Assembly: GCA_024138025.1 (NCBI GenBank)
Contig: JAMXBD010003400.1
Coordinates: forward strand, 58,153 to 122,152
DNA length: 64,000 bases
Source of the DNA: Combretum micranthum
Lineage: Eukaryota > Streptophyta > Magnoliopsida > Myrtales > Combretaceae
Direction: 5' to 3'
In this document: piece after piece, positions 1 through 12,903 of the stretch
Numbering within the stretch: position 1 is the stretch's first letter
Layout: every line of letters starts with the position of its first letter
Program-made: the position numbers and the translations under genes
The notes under the pieces: model-generated
Seen by the model: only the letters and a program-made list of their open reading frames with translations
Databases searched by the model: none
Told to the model about the DNA's origin: nothing

Positions 1-1765
1 TAGGGTTAATAGTTGTTACACAATTTTACTTAACTTAATTCAAAATATCACTTAGTTCAATCGGTCTCATAAACGTGAACTAAATCATATTATTTCCTCT
101 TAAGAATAATCAAATGTTACACCGATACCATCCACCCTATCAATTACCTATCGAGTGACTTATAAATTATCATTGCATCATAATAGAGGCGGCATAAGTG
201 CTTAAGTACCGTGTCTAGCTTGAGACAAGGTTGCTACTCCCCAAACTAGATTCAACGACGAAAGCAAAACCAATACAAACACTTTTTAAACCATCTTTAA
301 TTAAGATCACATTAGGATATGCCTATCTTAAGTAACCAACAATTAAGTTACTGTGTACCTAACTTGTTACATAAAGTATCTACAGATGCACTCAACTGAG
401 GATATGAAGTTATTGCAAGAAATTCATTTTTTATCAAACATCACTAACTCTCATTTGAATATTAATCACAAATAGTTGCTTAGTGCTTGCATTCATCAAA
501 TTCAAATAAAACTCATATAAAAGCATAACTTAGTAGTTATACGTACAATTGGTTTATACAAAACTAAGCAACAAATAAGCAAAGACATATAAAGTAAAAA
601 TTATAACAAATAATTCTAAAGGAAACATTGAAGGAAAAGCCAGTGGTGTAAATCAAACAAGGTCAGCGTCATACAAGATCAGAAAATTTTGCACAAAAGA
701 TCAAAAAGCAAAATGCCCTTCCATACGAGCCATTTCGAAGGTCGTTTGAACCTAGGGAAAATGTGCAAAAAGCTCCAGAAGGTGAAACACCCTCACATAC
801 AGGCCATTTCAGGGGGTGTATGGCCTATACACCCTTCTAAAGTTTGAAATTTTTCGAACTTGCCCTATTTCAAACTCTATTTTTATACATTTTTCACATA
901 TCCTAAATTAACTAAAGCACTATACAAGTATCATACAATATACCATATGCTCTTAAAAACTCCAAATATACATAAACTTCAAATTCCCGACATCAAACAA
1001 CTTCTTAATCGACTTTTCAACACTTCACAATTATCACCAACTCATTCATTAACTCAAAATACTCCTACACATATCACAACTTATCTATCCCCAAACACTT
1101 CAACATTTCCATATACTTATTCAACACACTCTAGAAGCTTACTAGTTTTATTGATTAATATAAGTCATCAAAACCACATTCAAACCCTTGAGAATCTATT
1201 AGAACATGAATCACTCTTATGGTGAATACAAAGAATAAACAACCATGAAAGCATGCAAAACTTACCTTAGGTCACTTTAACTTGAGGATTAGTCTTGGTG
1301 CAAGCTTTAGCTGGATTGTTTAAGAAAATTGAAGAAGAAACAAAGATTTTTGATGTTGTAGTAGGCGTTGGTTTGGCTAGTCAATTTTAGGATGGAGAAA
1401 TGTCAAGAAGAAACTTTGTTATTATCCTTGGTTATTTGACTTTTGGGACAGATTTTAAGAGGAAAGAAAGAGGAGGCCTTGGACTTATTTAAATATGTAT
1501 TTGGTCTTGGTTTAAGGCTTAAATTTTGTTAAATGCTTGGCTCCAAAATTTGCTATGTTTGGTTTTGGTTGGGTTTTGTTTAAATGTAGGTTTTGATCCA
1601 ACACACAAAAGACAATAACAATTCTATACAATACAATTACTACATCACTCTAACACATTAATTCTACTCAACTAAACATTTAACAAAAAGTTCATAATTT
1701 AAATAAATTAACATATATATATATATATATTAAATCTAATTATGCATGAAAGTTAGGCTATTTCA
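1..1765 (-). mobile_element. LTR fragment, family B (cut by window edge)
   Basis: The stretch shares its architecture and right terminus with the complete solo LTR at 39621-42176. Both have a constant part near 'tactgtgtacct', an 'acttacc' segment followed by a T/G-rich region (here about 1260-1560), a TA microsatellite (about 1710-1730), and an end in 'ggctatttca'. The left end lies outside the window, so no target duplication can be tested. A GC-richer motif block sits at about 700-840. No retrotransposon protein is encoded. Open frames here are low-complexity and not believable genes. Orientation is inferred from family A, whose 3' LTR end adjoins the primer binding site. Confidence 0.5.
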
Positions 1766-3843
1766 ATAGTTTATTATAAATAAGTTATACCATAATATAT
1801 ATGGCTTAAAAAGTATAAATACATAAAATATATTTAATTTAGAAAAAAAAATTGGTTAGATATTAATTTTAATTTTCCCCTAAGCTGGTTCCATTTTATT
1901 TTATTTTACTTCTAGAAGAGTTTCTTTAATTTTAAGTTGTACCTACCGACATTAATCCACCGTTTTGTTTACTAGATTATTCTGTCTACTAATTCTTATG
2001 ATTTTTATAATAATGCCAATAATTATATAATTAATTAAATGATATTTTTTATTATAAAAATATAAAAAAGATATGTGGATGTGTGTGTTTGTATAGGTTC
2101 CATTTAGTTTCATAGATACTAAAGTTGGTCATTTCACCAAAAGTAAAACAATAAGAAATAACTTCTTTTTTTCCATTTTTTATGGCTATATATATATATA
2201 TATTTATTGGCTATAATAATACCATATTTTCACTATTTTTAGCTCATCATTTTATCTGCTCACAATGCTACGTGGCAACTTTGTCTCCTCAAACAAACAT
2301 TATAAATCAAAATAAATGATAAACATTTGGGAGAGCTTTTATAGTTCAGTCGATGAGACTATCCAGTCCACAATCTAATTATTAAAATAAATATAGTAAT
2401 TAGAATATTAATTATTTTAGTTATTCAATCATGGCTAAGTATAGTATGAGCCATTGGATAGTAAAGGGACCGATCCTATCAAAATTAATGATGGGACCAT
2501 AGAATTTTCTAAACATTGGGGAATGTATTTATCCTTAGTAAAGACGTTGTCTTAAATAAGGCATTTAATTTTAAAATAGCAATTAAATTGAAGGTGTTAT
2601 TTTCCAATTGAACCGGCCAATTAGCTCTAATCATTCAAACTGGTCTGAACGCTCTAAAAAAAAACTAGCTCTAACATCAAAGTTTCTACTATCACCAGAC
2701 CTTTTGACGCATAGTTGTTGCTCTAATCTAGAATATTGTTGAGAGACAAATTAGCCAAGCTTGAAGTGTGAAGATAAAGATGGCTGCTAATTTGCCAAAT
2801 TGATGTTGTTCTCCATGTTTGATACAAAAATAACTCAGACCCAATATGAAAAGTGCTTAAACAAAATTTGGATAAGAATCAAAATTTAATCATTCAGATT
2901 CCTAAGAATGAAGAAAGCTAGAGTCTTGTTTGAAAACACAATGGAGAGAAATAAAGCTAGTATGTGTCTGTGAAAAATGTGAAATGGAGGAGATGGATTA
3001 TGAAAAAGCTTCCACCGTAGACAAATGCTAAAAAAGAGAAGAAGCGTCATATCCCTATTAACGTAGCTCACCTTATCTAATGATAGACATGACTAACCTA
3101 TGAACATCACACTTTAAAATCCATGAAAAGGAGTGCCACTTCTATAGAAAGAGAGTAGTAAAGAGACATAATAGAACTCACATGTTACTAGTTTGGTTCG
3201 ATGTCTATTGTCAAAAAAAGGAAGCAATAAATTACTTAGATTATAGTATCGTGTATCAATCTAATTTTTATTTGTTTTGTTTATATGATATAAAAATCGT
3301 GTATCATATGAAAAAAAAATTTATGCATGCGGAGATGCCTAGGTTCAAATCTCAGTAATGGATTTGATTAAAACAACTTCTTTGTAGATATGATTGTATA
3401 AATTTTATTTATTTTTTTCATAATTAAAATATAATTTTAAATTTTCATTCTTTTTACCTAGATTCGACTTCAACCCCTGACCTCTAAGCACTCAACATAT
3501 CTAGGTCTAGTCCCAATTCGGTTCCAAAAACATTGCTAGTTTCAACTATGCCTTCTTTATAAATTATAAGCGCTTCTCAAAATGGTGCCTTCGCTAGAAA
3601 ATAGCTCTATTGAAGAGACTTGCTTTAATAATGCCTACAGTACAAAAAATAAAAGCATTGTTATAAGCAACATGTTCGTTGTCTATTTTCAGTGTAAGTT
3701 TCACTTTCGAGATAATTTTTAAAATCCCTACCAAAATAGTACAAAAGCCTTGAGGTCACTACACATAGAATCGTCAAAATTTAGTATAGAATGTGTGAAC
3801 ATCCTAATTTATAGAATCTGAATATGATAATCACCATGTATAC
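1766..3843. other. AT-rich intergenic stretch, no gene seen
   Basis: The sequence is AT-rich with short TA microsatellites (about 2190-2204). I see no coding region, no RNA gene and no element with ends I could define. A tRNA B-box-like string near 3352 ('ggttcaaatctc') has no surrounding tRNA or SINE structure. Confidence 0.5.
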
Positions 3844-4957
3844 TGTAAACCCCCAAATTTTTCGAGAATGGTTTTGGAATACCAAATTGAAACCCTTAAG
3901 ACTGACCCAAGTTGAAACCGAACCTTAAACAATTTCGATCACGAGATTTCATAAGAGAATCTTCAAAAACAAAAATAGAAAATTCAATAATCGTTCAATT
4001 CAAAAATCCGAGCATTAGAAGGTCCATCTATCCGATCCCTAATATAAACCCCTCAATTTCTAGGGTAAAGTTGGATTAAACCATAACCCTTATCAAACTG
4101 GAGTTTCAAAAGTCAATAGATATTAAGACAATCTAACAGTTTCGACTCCGGCAAACCTGTGCTCTCAAATCCTAGAAAACGGAATTAAGTTAATGGCTTA
4201 TAAGAGTTCGTAATAATATAAGGAAGTATTAAAATATCATATTCGCCTATTTCTAGTATCTTTAGGATCCGAACGGGATCAGTTTTCGAAAATTGTATCC
4301 GAAAACACCAAACAGTAAAAATATTCCGATAACACCAAAAGACTCATAATTATACAAGGATTTCAAAAATATCAGTTTCAAAATTTTTCAATAACTAAAA
4401 ATATCAAATATAGCTCGTTTATGCGTATTATTATTACTACCGGTATTTTATTTGTCTAGTCTACTATTCATAGTACTATTTCTACTATTCATTACTATTT
4501 TACTATCTCTACTTTTTCTTACAACCTACACATCTACTCTTACACTTTTATATTTCCAACACAACTTTATTCACATCAAACCTTACACACTATTACTTTC
4601 CTTACAAAAATTACAAAACAAACAAAAATCCTCCATCTCTCTCCCATTGTTGCTGTCGGCCCTCCCTCTCTCTTTTCTCGATACATTTCTTTTTCAATTT
4701 ATTTTATTACATCTAATTTTCACTCTAAGATTCTATAAATACCCCATCCCTCCTTCATTCTTTCACACATTCATTTTACATAACAAAACTCTACCAAAAT
4801 TTCCTCTCAAATCCTCTCTCTAAAACACTCTCTACCATTTACTACTCTTCAAGAAAAATAACAAACACACTACCCATTCATCTCTTTTCAAATCTTCCAT
4901 TAAACCTTAGGTAAAATCCTACCTATATCTCTTTACCATGTCATGCAACTTAGCATG
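3844..4957 (+). mobile_element. LTR head, family A copy 1 (truncated)
   Basis: It begins with the family start 'tgtaaaccccc' and follows the same order of blocks as the other family-A LTRs. These are a 'ccggcaa.cctgtg' segment, 'actaccggtatttta' (4438), a CT-rich tract, a TATA box (4734-4740) and a C/T-rich leader ending in 'catgtcatgcaact'. It stops at 4957, exactly where a second family-A LTR starts. The equivalent point in that second copy is about 5896, and the matching sequence there continues. Copy 1 is therefore interrupted rather than complete. No coding capacity. Confidence 0.65.
4734..4740 (+). promoter_or_regulatory. LTR TATA box
   Basis: TATAAAT follows a CT-rich U3 tract and precedes a C/T-rich leader. 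The same block occurs at 5664 and 61661, and in reverse at 20065, so it is a conserved feature of the family-A LTR and the likely core promoter. Confidence 0.5.
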
Positions 4958-7549
4958 TGTAAACCTCAAAAGTTTTGTGATTGGCTTAGCTTAAACCCTA
5001 AATGAAAAGTCAACCGGAAGTCCTAAAGTCAACAAAACCCTAGTTAAACGTAATGGTTTAAGTCCGGCAATCCTGTGTTAGCAACTCTAAGAAGGTAAGT
5101 AAAAGATTAGTATGTAGATAGTTCGTAATTACATAAGAAAGTTTAAAAAGATCATATTAATTAAACTGCAAATCGTTTTGAACCCGAACAAATACAGTTC
5201 TTGAAAAACATGTCCCGGAGCTTGGAATAGTAGAAATATTCTAAATATATCATTAGACTCGTAAAAATATAAGGTTTTCAAAAATATCAGTTTTATAATT
5301 TTTCGGTAAGTAAAAATAATAGATATCGCAATTATACGCGTATTTTCTTACTACCGGTATTTTATTAGTCATATCTACTTTACATTATACTATTCACTAC
5401 TATTTTACACTATTCTTTTATCTCTACTTTTTCTACTACCTACTTTTGCAACACCATAACCTATTATCTGTACTTTTTACATTTCTCGTTACTTTATTTT
5501 ACATCTACTTTACTTATTATTACATTTAATCAATAAAAATACAAAATAAAAACTCTCTTCCTGCCCTCTTTCTTGATGGCCAGTGCCTCCCCCCTTACAC
5601 TCTCTCTCAATTTATTTCATTTCTTCTTTATTTAAATCACACAAAAATTCACTCCTCATTTCCTATAAATACCTCCCTCCTCTTTCACTTCTTACACACA
5701 ATTACTATACACAAATTCACTACCAAATCTCTCTCAAATTTTCCTCTCAACACTCTCTCCAAATACTCTCTCAAAATATTCTCAAACCTCCTTCTACATA
5801 CACAAAACTCATTCACACATATTATCTCTAAACACTCTTTAAATAAAAATTTTCTTTACTAAATTCTTCTTCTCATGTCATGTAACTTTACATGACCATG
5901 GTGTGAGTTTCTAAATACTAAAATGTTATGAAAGCTACACTATGTTCATGTATAGTTCTTGTTTATGAATATCTATTTATTTATTTATGTTGTTACTTTA
6001 TTTTGTTCATATTATTATTGTTATTATATCTAAGTATTACTATATATCCATATATATATATATATATATCTTCTTTAGAACATATAAGCTCACTTGCAAT
6101 TTATTTACTTTCATGCAAAGTAATTTAGTTATTTTTTTTCATTGCAATTTGTTTATTTCATGTTGTTTTAAGACTAATCTCTAGTCTTAGACTTATCCTC
6201 ATCAAGTGAAAACAATTTTCTTTCTTTTATTTTAGACTAGTCTAATACTAAGTCCTGAGAGCCTTGAAGAAGCTAAGACTCCCAATACTTGACTTTATTT
6301 ATTATTTATGTTATTTTTGCTTGTTATTTCTTGTCATGATCATGCCCATTAAGATTGTTGTCCAAATCTTTAAAGCTCCAATTATACTTTAACAAAAAGG
6401 AGATTTTATCACCTAAGAATGGTTTTATATGAAAATAAATTTTATGGTTTAACAAAAGTAAAGTTATTCTTTTCCAAGTTTTAAGAAAAACTCACTACAA
6501 TTTTAAAAATTACTTTCGTTTTGAAAAAAAAAAAAAAAAGCTTTTAAATAATTTCTATATTACTTTGTTTTCTTAAAAGAAGATGACTTTGGTACTAAAA
6601 TATTTTTATAAAAACATGATATAAGGAAACCCCTTAAAAAGAAAACAAGAGTTTTCAAAACCAAGATTTTTCAAATAAATAATCAAAGAAAACAAATAGG
6701 AAAAGTAGTACTAATGTTGAGAATTTAGAAAAGAAGAAATTTATCTTATCGAAAAATCATTTAGGAAAATAGTAAGATAAACATAAAGTGATTCTTGAAA
6801 ACAAAGGAATCAAAATATTTATTTTGAAAGCTTTACAAAAAGGATTTCTTGTAAACTATGCTTTTCTACACTCTTAATTAACATTGTTTTACTCAAGAAA
6901 TTTGAATGGACAATAAAGACTTGAGCATGGATAAAATATGAGTTATATATCTATAAAAAGGGAATTTTTAATTATATAGATAACTAAGTATTTATCAAAG
7001 CAATTTTTGGATGGGTTAATGTTTGAAACAAATTACTTTTGGGTTGGGAAAATTCGTGGTGAATCTAATCACCACTGTTTCGGAGCCTAAATGATCTAGT
7101 TTGATGAAAATAGTTTTAGAAATGGAGAGATCTTTTCGAGTAGATAGAAATCGGTATATTATATGTGTAATTCCGAGTTAAAATGACCAAGTTATGACCA
7201 TTTTAAATTGGAATCATTCTTTATACGAACTTGACTTTTTTTGACATAGATTTGTTAAACTTCAAGAAAGTTATCAAGAAATACTCATTTTAGGTATTTT
7301 CCTTGACTAGGTGACTCTGAGGAAGAATACTCGTACCTAGAAGATTATTACGACTAAGTGGGTTGTTTGAATGACTCATCCATTTAGAAGAAGTGTCGAC
7401 ATGGCATCGTGAGTTTATTTCCTTAAAAAGGCTTTACTTGCTTGTTCTTTAGTTTAGTCGCACTAGAATTAAGTAAAGATAACTTGATATGTATGTAAAA
7501 ATTGTTGAAAGTACTATAAGAATATCGAGACAAGAATTGATTGTAAAAA
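4958..7549 (+). mobile_element. LTR, family A copy 2 (3' truncated)
   Basis: It starts 'tgtaaacctc' and aligns block by block with the reverse complement of the solo LTR at 17101-20770. Shared blocks are the 'taaaccctaaa' and 'caacaaaaccctagtt' segments, 'ctaccggtatttta' (5351), the TATA box at 5664, 'catgtcatgtaac' (5873), the 'agattattacgactaagtggg' area (7342) and 'aagaatatcga' (about 7519). About 930 bp of the expected 3' end is missing. The copy is cut at about 7549, where a short duplication and then the opposite-strand LTR of the large element follow. It probably inserted into copy 1. Confidence 0.65.
5664..5670 (+). promoter_or_regulatory. LTR TATA box
   Basis: TATAAAT within 'cctataaatacc', in the same position relative to the LTR start and CT-rich U3 as in the neighbouring copy. 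Confidence 0.5.
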
Positions 7550-7578
7550 TTGATATGTATGTAAAAATTGTTGAAAGT
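7484..7578. repeat. 29-bp direct repeat at an LTR/LTR breakpoint
   Basis: The 29 bases at 7484-7512 are repeated without change at 7550-7578, with 37 bp between. The first copy sits in its normal place in the family-A LTR (the solo LTR has a related string there). The second sits exactly between the broken end of that LTR and the first matching base of the large element's LTR (7577), sharing 'gt' with it. This looks like filler DNA copied during end joining. Confidence 0.75.
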
Positions 7579-10500
7579 CCAAATGGAGATAAAAGCTTAG
7601 TTTGGCAGGCATTAGCAGTAAGATATAACTCATGAAATATAAATAAATATTACATTTACTAAGGGGTATTCCCCCGCAAAATAATATTCAATGGCCTTAT
7701 ATAGTCATCCAAGTCTTAAAAGTTTCCTACGGAAGTCTAAACAGAAATTAAACTTCTGAGGAAAACTCCTAGCTCCTGCACCTGTATAGCCAGGTCACGC
7801 TGCCTAAGCCACAAATGGGGTAGCTGAAAAAGGAAGGAACTGTCGGGACGTAAGCTAACCAGCTTAGTGAGTGTAATCTTCCACAATAACATTCATGTCA
7901 CAATAATTCAACCAAGTGATTAAGCAAGCAAGTGAATGCACCAAACACATGAGCTCAACAAACATATGACCAGCCGAAAATCATATGTAGATGGACTTGC
8001 GCCCTCCATCCCGGGTTAGCAAATTAACAAATACTACGGTACTAACTTTATGCCGTTTTTGGTTCACGGTTAACCTACAATTATTTGATATCGTTTATGA
8101 ATCACGATTAATCTACAATTTGATATCGTTTATGGATCACAATTAACCTACAAATTTGATATCGTTTATGGATCATGATTAACCTACAAATGCTAATGCT
8201 CCTTCCCATTGTGATATGCATATGTCAAATTTGGCATTAGTACGAGTAATTGATTAAGACATTTTAATTAGGCGATCAAACAATTTCTCAAACATTCCAT
8301 CATAACTAACTACTCAACAAAAACTTATCACCCGGTTTCGATATTCTTATTTTTTGTCCTCACATCATCATCAACATACAATTTCCCATTATTCCCCATC
8401 ATTCATATTCCATTCATTTGTCCTACATTCTAGTGCACTAATTAACAAGCACATACAATCAATGAATCGGGAAGAGAAACTCACTCCGCCATAGGTTCGC
8501 CTGTCTTCTAGTAATAATAATCTGGAGGCAAAGATTCAACGTCCTCGGGTTCACCTAATCACATAAGAAATATCCTAATAAGTATTCTACTATCTAAGGA
8601 TACTAAAACTCTTAAGAAAACTTAGTGAAATCGAAATTCACGTCATTTTCAAAGTCCCGATTTAAAATGGCCATAACTTGGTCGTTTTAAGTCGGAATTT
8701 CGCAAATTTTATATCGATTTCTATCTACTTCGGAAGAGCTTTCTAAATATGAAGTTTAAATCAATTTTTGAAAATATCTAAGCCTCAGAAATGAGGGATC
8801 AGATCTGTACAGCGGTTACGTTGATTCCGAAAATGCTATTTTTATGAATGCACTTGAGATTTCTAAGTACAAATTGAAACTAAATGCCATGGTAATGATT
8901 TTTCCTATCATGAATGTCATGATATGATGTCTAATGTGCCTAAGTTCTCATAAATTTAGATTTAAAGAATTTTAAATAACCTTTTTATAAAGAAACCATT
9001 CCATACCATTACTTAACTAATAGTTTTACTACACTTGGTCACACTCATATATCCCAAGGATTTTTCTTAGGAAATTCCTATTTATTTTAAGTAAAATTTG
9101 ACTCTTATATTAACTATATCCTAAGGCCTTTATTTCTTAAATAAAATCTTCATTTGTAAACTTTTAAGTGGGTCTTATACTAGGGTGGTTCCAAAAATCC
9201 GAATTTCGAAAATTTCATTTTCAAGTTGATTCTTTTAAGAAAAATGCATTTTATACTTAGAACTTTAAGTATTTATTTTACCTATACCCTAAGGACTTCA
9301 TTTATTTAAGAAAATACCATTTTTGAAGTTGGAATACTAATGTTTTCTAACCATCTATCCATTATTACGAATTTGGCTTTCAAGACTTTCAACTCAAAAC
9401 TTCTATTAGACTTCATCTCTTGTTTGAAACATTTCCTTTAGTAAAAACTCATTTAAACTTCATGAAAAACATCATCAAACATTATCTATCACCTATAGGC
9501 TTCATTTTTCTTGTAAAATACAAGTTTAGAAGTTGATAAAAGGGTTTTTAAACTAGGTTTCTCAAGTCATCCGAATTTACACTAACTCATTTCTTGAAAA
9601 GTGTTTTCCTTTTTGGTATTATTAACTCATCTACCTATAGATATATATACTAGGAAGGTTATTTACTAAGGAGAAAAGCATTAAAGACCATTAATGCACA
9701 TAAACTCAAAATGAAGATGAGATCTTAAATGTCTACATGTATATGGATGGTAAAATGGTTGATCTACTATATCAAGTGCTTAAATAGGTTTTGAAAACAC
9801 AAAAACTATATTTTTATAAAATATCTTTTGTTCAAAACACTTTTTGATGAGTAATCATAAAGCTTATGACATGAAAGCTCCTTTAAATGTTAGATCTACT
9901 TTGTGATGGTTTGGTATTCTTGTTTTGATATTTCCTTGTCCCTACCAAGAGATCATGGGGACATTTAGTTGGAATATCCAAGAATATCGTTGCCATTACA
10001 AGGATCTATGAGTAGAAGGAGTAGAAGTTTATTTACTTAGAGTAAAATATGAGACAATGAAAGAAAATTGAAGATTGTGTGTGTGTGTGTGTGTAAGTGG
10101 CATGAAGGCCACGGCAAAGAGGGAGTGGATAGGAGAGAAAAAGAGAGTGTTTTACCTTTTGTAAAACTTGAAATGTGTAGAATGAAGTGAGAGAAAGAAA
10201 GTGTAACTTATATATCAATTGAAATTAGGTTAAAATGGAATAAAACAATTTTTAAAAAATTGCAAATTGGAGCTTTTGGGGGTTGGGGGGGAGAAGTTTG
10301 ATTTTCCTTTTTGTTTTGATTGATTTATCTTTGATTTGATTTGAGTACAATTTGTCATAAGTTGTATTAATATTTAAGAGACAAAAAGCCTTTGAAAAGG
10401 GAAATGATTGAGTGATGGTAAGGGTTGCAAATATAGGGTGTACAAATGAGTAGTAATAGATTGTACTTATGAATAGTAAAGAATAGTAGTCAAGACAATT

Positions 10501-10906
10501 TAATTACCGATAGTAAGAAAAATTACGAATAAGAAGGTTATAATTGTATTTTTCGTAAGTCGAAAATTATGAAATTTATATTTTTGAAATCCTTATTTTA
10601 TTTCAATTCAAATGAGTGTTCGCAAGTAAATTTTTGAAATTCTAGTTCCGGGGCACGCTTTTCTATAATGGGTTTCGAGATGATCCGAAATTAAAATTTT
10701 CTTAAAATCTTATCTTTTATTGTTTTGAAATATAATCGAGAACTATATTCAAAATTAAATTTTCTTATAAAAGTTTCTTAATTGGAAACCGAGGAAAAAC
10801 AGGATTTAGGTTCCTAGTTCTCACTCCAGGCTTAAGCTATTCCGGTTTAGGGTTTTGGTTTCCGGTTCTTGAGTTATCTTGGTTACTTGAAAAACCGGGG
10901 ATTACA
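7577..10906 (-). repeat. 3' LTR of the chromovirus (left copy, truncated)
   Basis: It matches the right LTR from its base 21475 to its end over 3.3 kb with small substitutions and indels, for example a (TG)n tract of about 24 bp near 10076 that is much shorter in the other copy. It ends in '..ggggattaca' at 10906, next to a purine-rich tract on the - strand. The outermost 130 bp, including the terminal 'tgtcatgcccc' motif, are absent. They are replaced by the junction with the family-A LTR. Confidence 0.9.
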
Positions 10907-10919
10907 ACCTACCCACCTT
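10907..10919 (-). other. Polypurine tract
   Basis: On the - strand the 13 bases directly ahead of the 3' LTR read AAGGTGGGTAGGT. This is the expected place and composition for the plus-strand primer of a Ty3/gypsy element. Confidence 0.65.
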
Positions 10920-10935
10920 AAAAAGAGTTTTGTGC

Positions 10936-11379
10936 TCAAAATTGAACTGACATACCTTGATCCTCAAACAACTCGGGGTATTTCCTTCGAATCTCCTCCT
11001 CAGCTTCCCAAGTTGCTTCCTCAGAAGCACGGTTTCTCCACAATACTTTGACATATCGGATATCTTTATTCCGAAGCTTCTGAGTTTTCTTATCTAAGAT
11101 TTTTACCGGATGCTCTTCATAGGTGAGATTCTCCTTTAGCCAAACGGGTTCCAATTCCAATATCCGTTTAGGGTCAAGCACATACTTTCTTAGTACCGAC
11201 ACATGGAACACATTGTGAACTCCCGACAAGCTTGGCGGTAAGGCTAACCGATAGGCTAAATCTCCCACTTTCTCCAAAATCTCAAAGGGTCCAATATACC
11301 TTGGACTCAATTTCCCTTGAGTACACATCCTCTTTATGCTCTTGATTGGGTTTATCTTTAGATAGACATGATCGCCCAC
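10936..11379 (-). pseudogene. Integrase C-terminal region with chromodomain
   Basis: This is the last coding piece of pol: 147 codons from the first usable start-like codon, but really the continuation of integrase. A GPF motif (residues 30-32) of the GPY/F module is followed by 'VHNVFHVSVLRKYV' (about 54-67). A chromodomain follows at about 87-137 with the core 'VLWRNRASEEATWE'. Chromodomains are thought to guide integration to marked chromatin. The piece is separated from the upstream integrase only by one in-frame TGA at 11413-11415, with the same reading frame on both sides. The short tail after the chromodomain (GMSVQF) ends 30 bp before the 3' LTR. Confidence 0.9.
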
Positions 11380-11412
11380 CTGGAATTCAAGTTCTCTTCT
11401 TTTCAGATCAGC

Positions 11413-12525
11413 TCAACTCTTTTGTCTGTCCTGAGCTTCTTTCATCTTCTGTCGAATGACCCAGACCTTATCAGCTACTTCCTGAACTAATTCCGGCCCA
11501 ATAGCAAGCTTTTCCACATCATCCCAAAACAGAGGGGACCTACAACGCCATCCATATAAGGCTTCATAGGGTGGCATCTGAATGGTTGAGTAGTAGCTAT
11601 TATTGTAGGCAAACTCAATTAGAGGTATGTGATTATCCCAACTTCCTTTAAATTCCAAAATACATGCTCTTAACATATCCTCTAAGGTCTGAATGGTTCA
11701 CTCAGACTGTCCATCTGTCTGAGGATGGTAAGCAGTACTGAAATGCAACTTGGTGCCTAAGCTCTTCTGTAAGCTCGTCCAGAACTTCGAAACAAACCTT
11801 GGATCCCAATCTGAAACGAGCCCCGCTGGTATACCATGGAGTCGTACAATCTCTCTAATGTAGATCTTAGCCAACTTGTCCAGCGAATAGGTCATATTGA
11901 TCGGTAGGAAGCATGCTGACTTTGACAAGCGATCTACTATTACCCAGACTGCATCACATCCCGTGGAGGTTCTCAGAAATCCACATACAAAGTCTATTGA
12001 GATCTGGTCCCATTTCCATTCGGGGATAGGTAGTAGCTTTAATAATCTTCCTGGTCGTTGATGTTCCACTTTAACTTGCTGACACACGGCACACCTCATG
12101 ATGTAATTCGCCACATCCCTCTTCAAACCATTCCACCAATAGTGGCTTTTTATGTCTTGATACATTTTTGTACCTCCCGGATGCACGGTGTAACCGAAGT
12201 TGTGAGCTTCGCTCATGATTTCCTTTCTCAGTTCTTCATCTTCCAATACACACAATCTCCCCTTCATCTTAACCACCTTTTCATCATCTAGGGTAAAGTC
12301 ACTATACTTCCCTTTGAGCACTTCTTCCTTGATCTTCTTTATCACTTCATCGTATCTTTGAGCTTCCTTAATCCTGTCGATCAAGGTGGGTTCCATAACC
12401 AAATTTGCGATCTCCATTTCGACATCTTGCCCTACGAACTCAATTCTTAACCTTTCGAATTCCCTTATCAGCTCTTTTTGTTCTGTGATTAGGGCTGCTA
12501 CTTCTCCGTAACTCTTTCTGCTCAA
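11413..12525 (-). pseudogene. Integrase zinc-binding and catalytic core
   Basis: In the 275-codon part (12525-11698) a zinc-binding HHCC set is visible at H108, H115, C145 and C148. The catalytic triad D178, D239 and E275 has the D-D-35-E spacing typical of retroviral-type integrases. The enzyme joins cDNA ends to host DNA. An in-frame TGA (11698-11700) falls directly after the catalytic Glu, at a codon usually read as Arg in this motif, so it may be a C-to-T change at a CpG. The frame then continues through 11676-11413 to another TGA. The N-terminal join to RNase H is frameshifted at about 12528, where one base appears to be missing. Confidence 0.9.
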
Positions 12526-12900
12526 GGCATGGCAACGGCATTTACCCTTCCCGGGCAGTAATTGATTCCCAAGTCATAGTCCTTTATGAGTTCCAACCAC
12601 CGTCTCTGCCTCATGTTCAACTCTTTTTGTGTGAACAAATATTTGAGACTCTTATGATCTGTGTACACTTCACCTTTGTCCATACAAATATGTCTCCATA
12701 ACTTCAAGGCAAAAACCACAGGCCAACTCCAAATGTGTAGGATAGTTCTGCTCATGAGGCCTTAATTGTCTGGAGGCATAAGCAATGACTTTCCCTTCTT
12801 GCATCAACACATCCAAGGCCATTCCTGGAGGCGTCACTATGCACTGTGTAAGGTTTTTCGGGGTCAGGCAATACCAAAATTGGAGCTGACACTAAGCGTT
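12522..12900 (-). pseudogene. RNase H domain
   Basis: Recognisable pieces lie in different frames. Upstream there is a '[13 protein letters not shown]' type connection, a 'SDAS.NGLG' motif carrying the first catalytic Asp, and '[10 protein letters not shown]'. Then, in the open part 12755-12522, come '[17 protein letters not shown]' and '[12 protein letters not shown]'. RNase H removes the RNA strand of the RNA:DNA hybrid during reverse transcription. At least two small deletions break the frame between 12760 and 12830. A further one-base loss at about 12528 creates the stop that ends this piece inside the link to integrase. Confidence 0.85.
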
Positions 12901-12903
12901 GTT

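Noticed and set aside
860..1225. 121-codon open frame
   Set aside because: Thr/Ser/Leu-rich low-complexity translation of a C/T-rich LTR segment, with no domain. Similar frames at 4452-4823, 5583-5831, 41199-41503 and 61571-61774 are rejected for the same reason.
3330..3370. B-box-like 'ggttcaaatctc' suggesting a SINE
   Set aside because: No A box at the right distance, no poly(A) or target duplication.
10076..10100. (TG)n tract as a regulatory element
   Set aside because: The matching place in the other LTR has only a few units, so it looks like ordinary microsatellite slippage.
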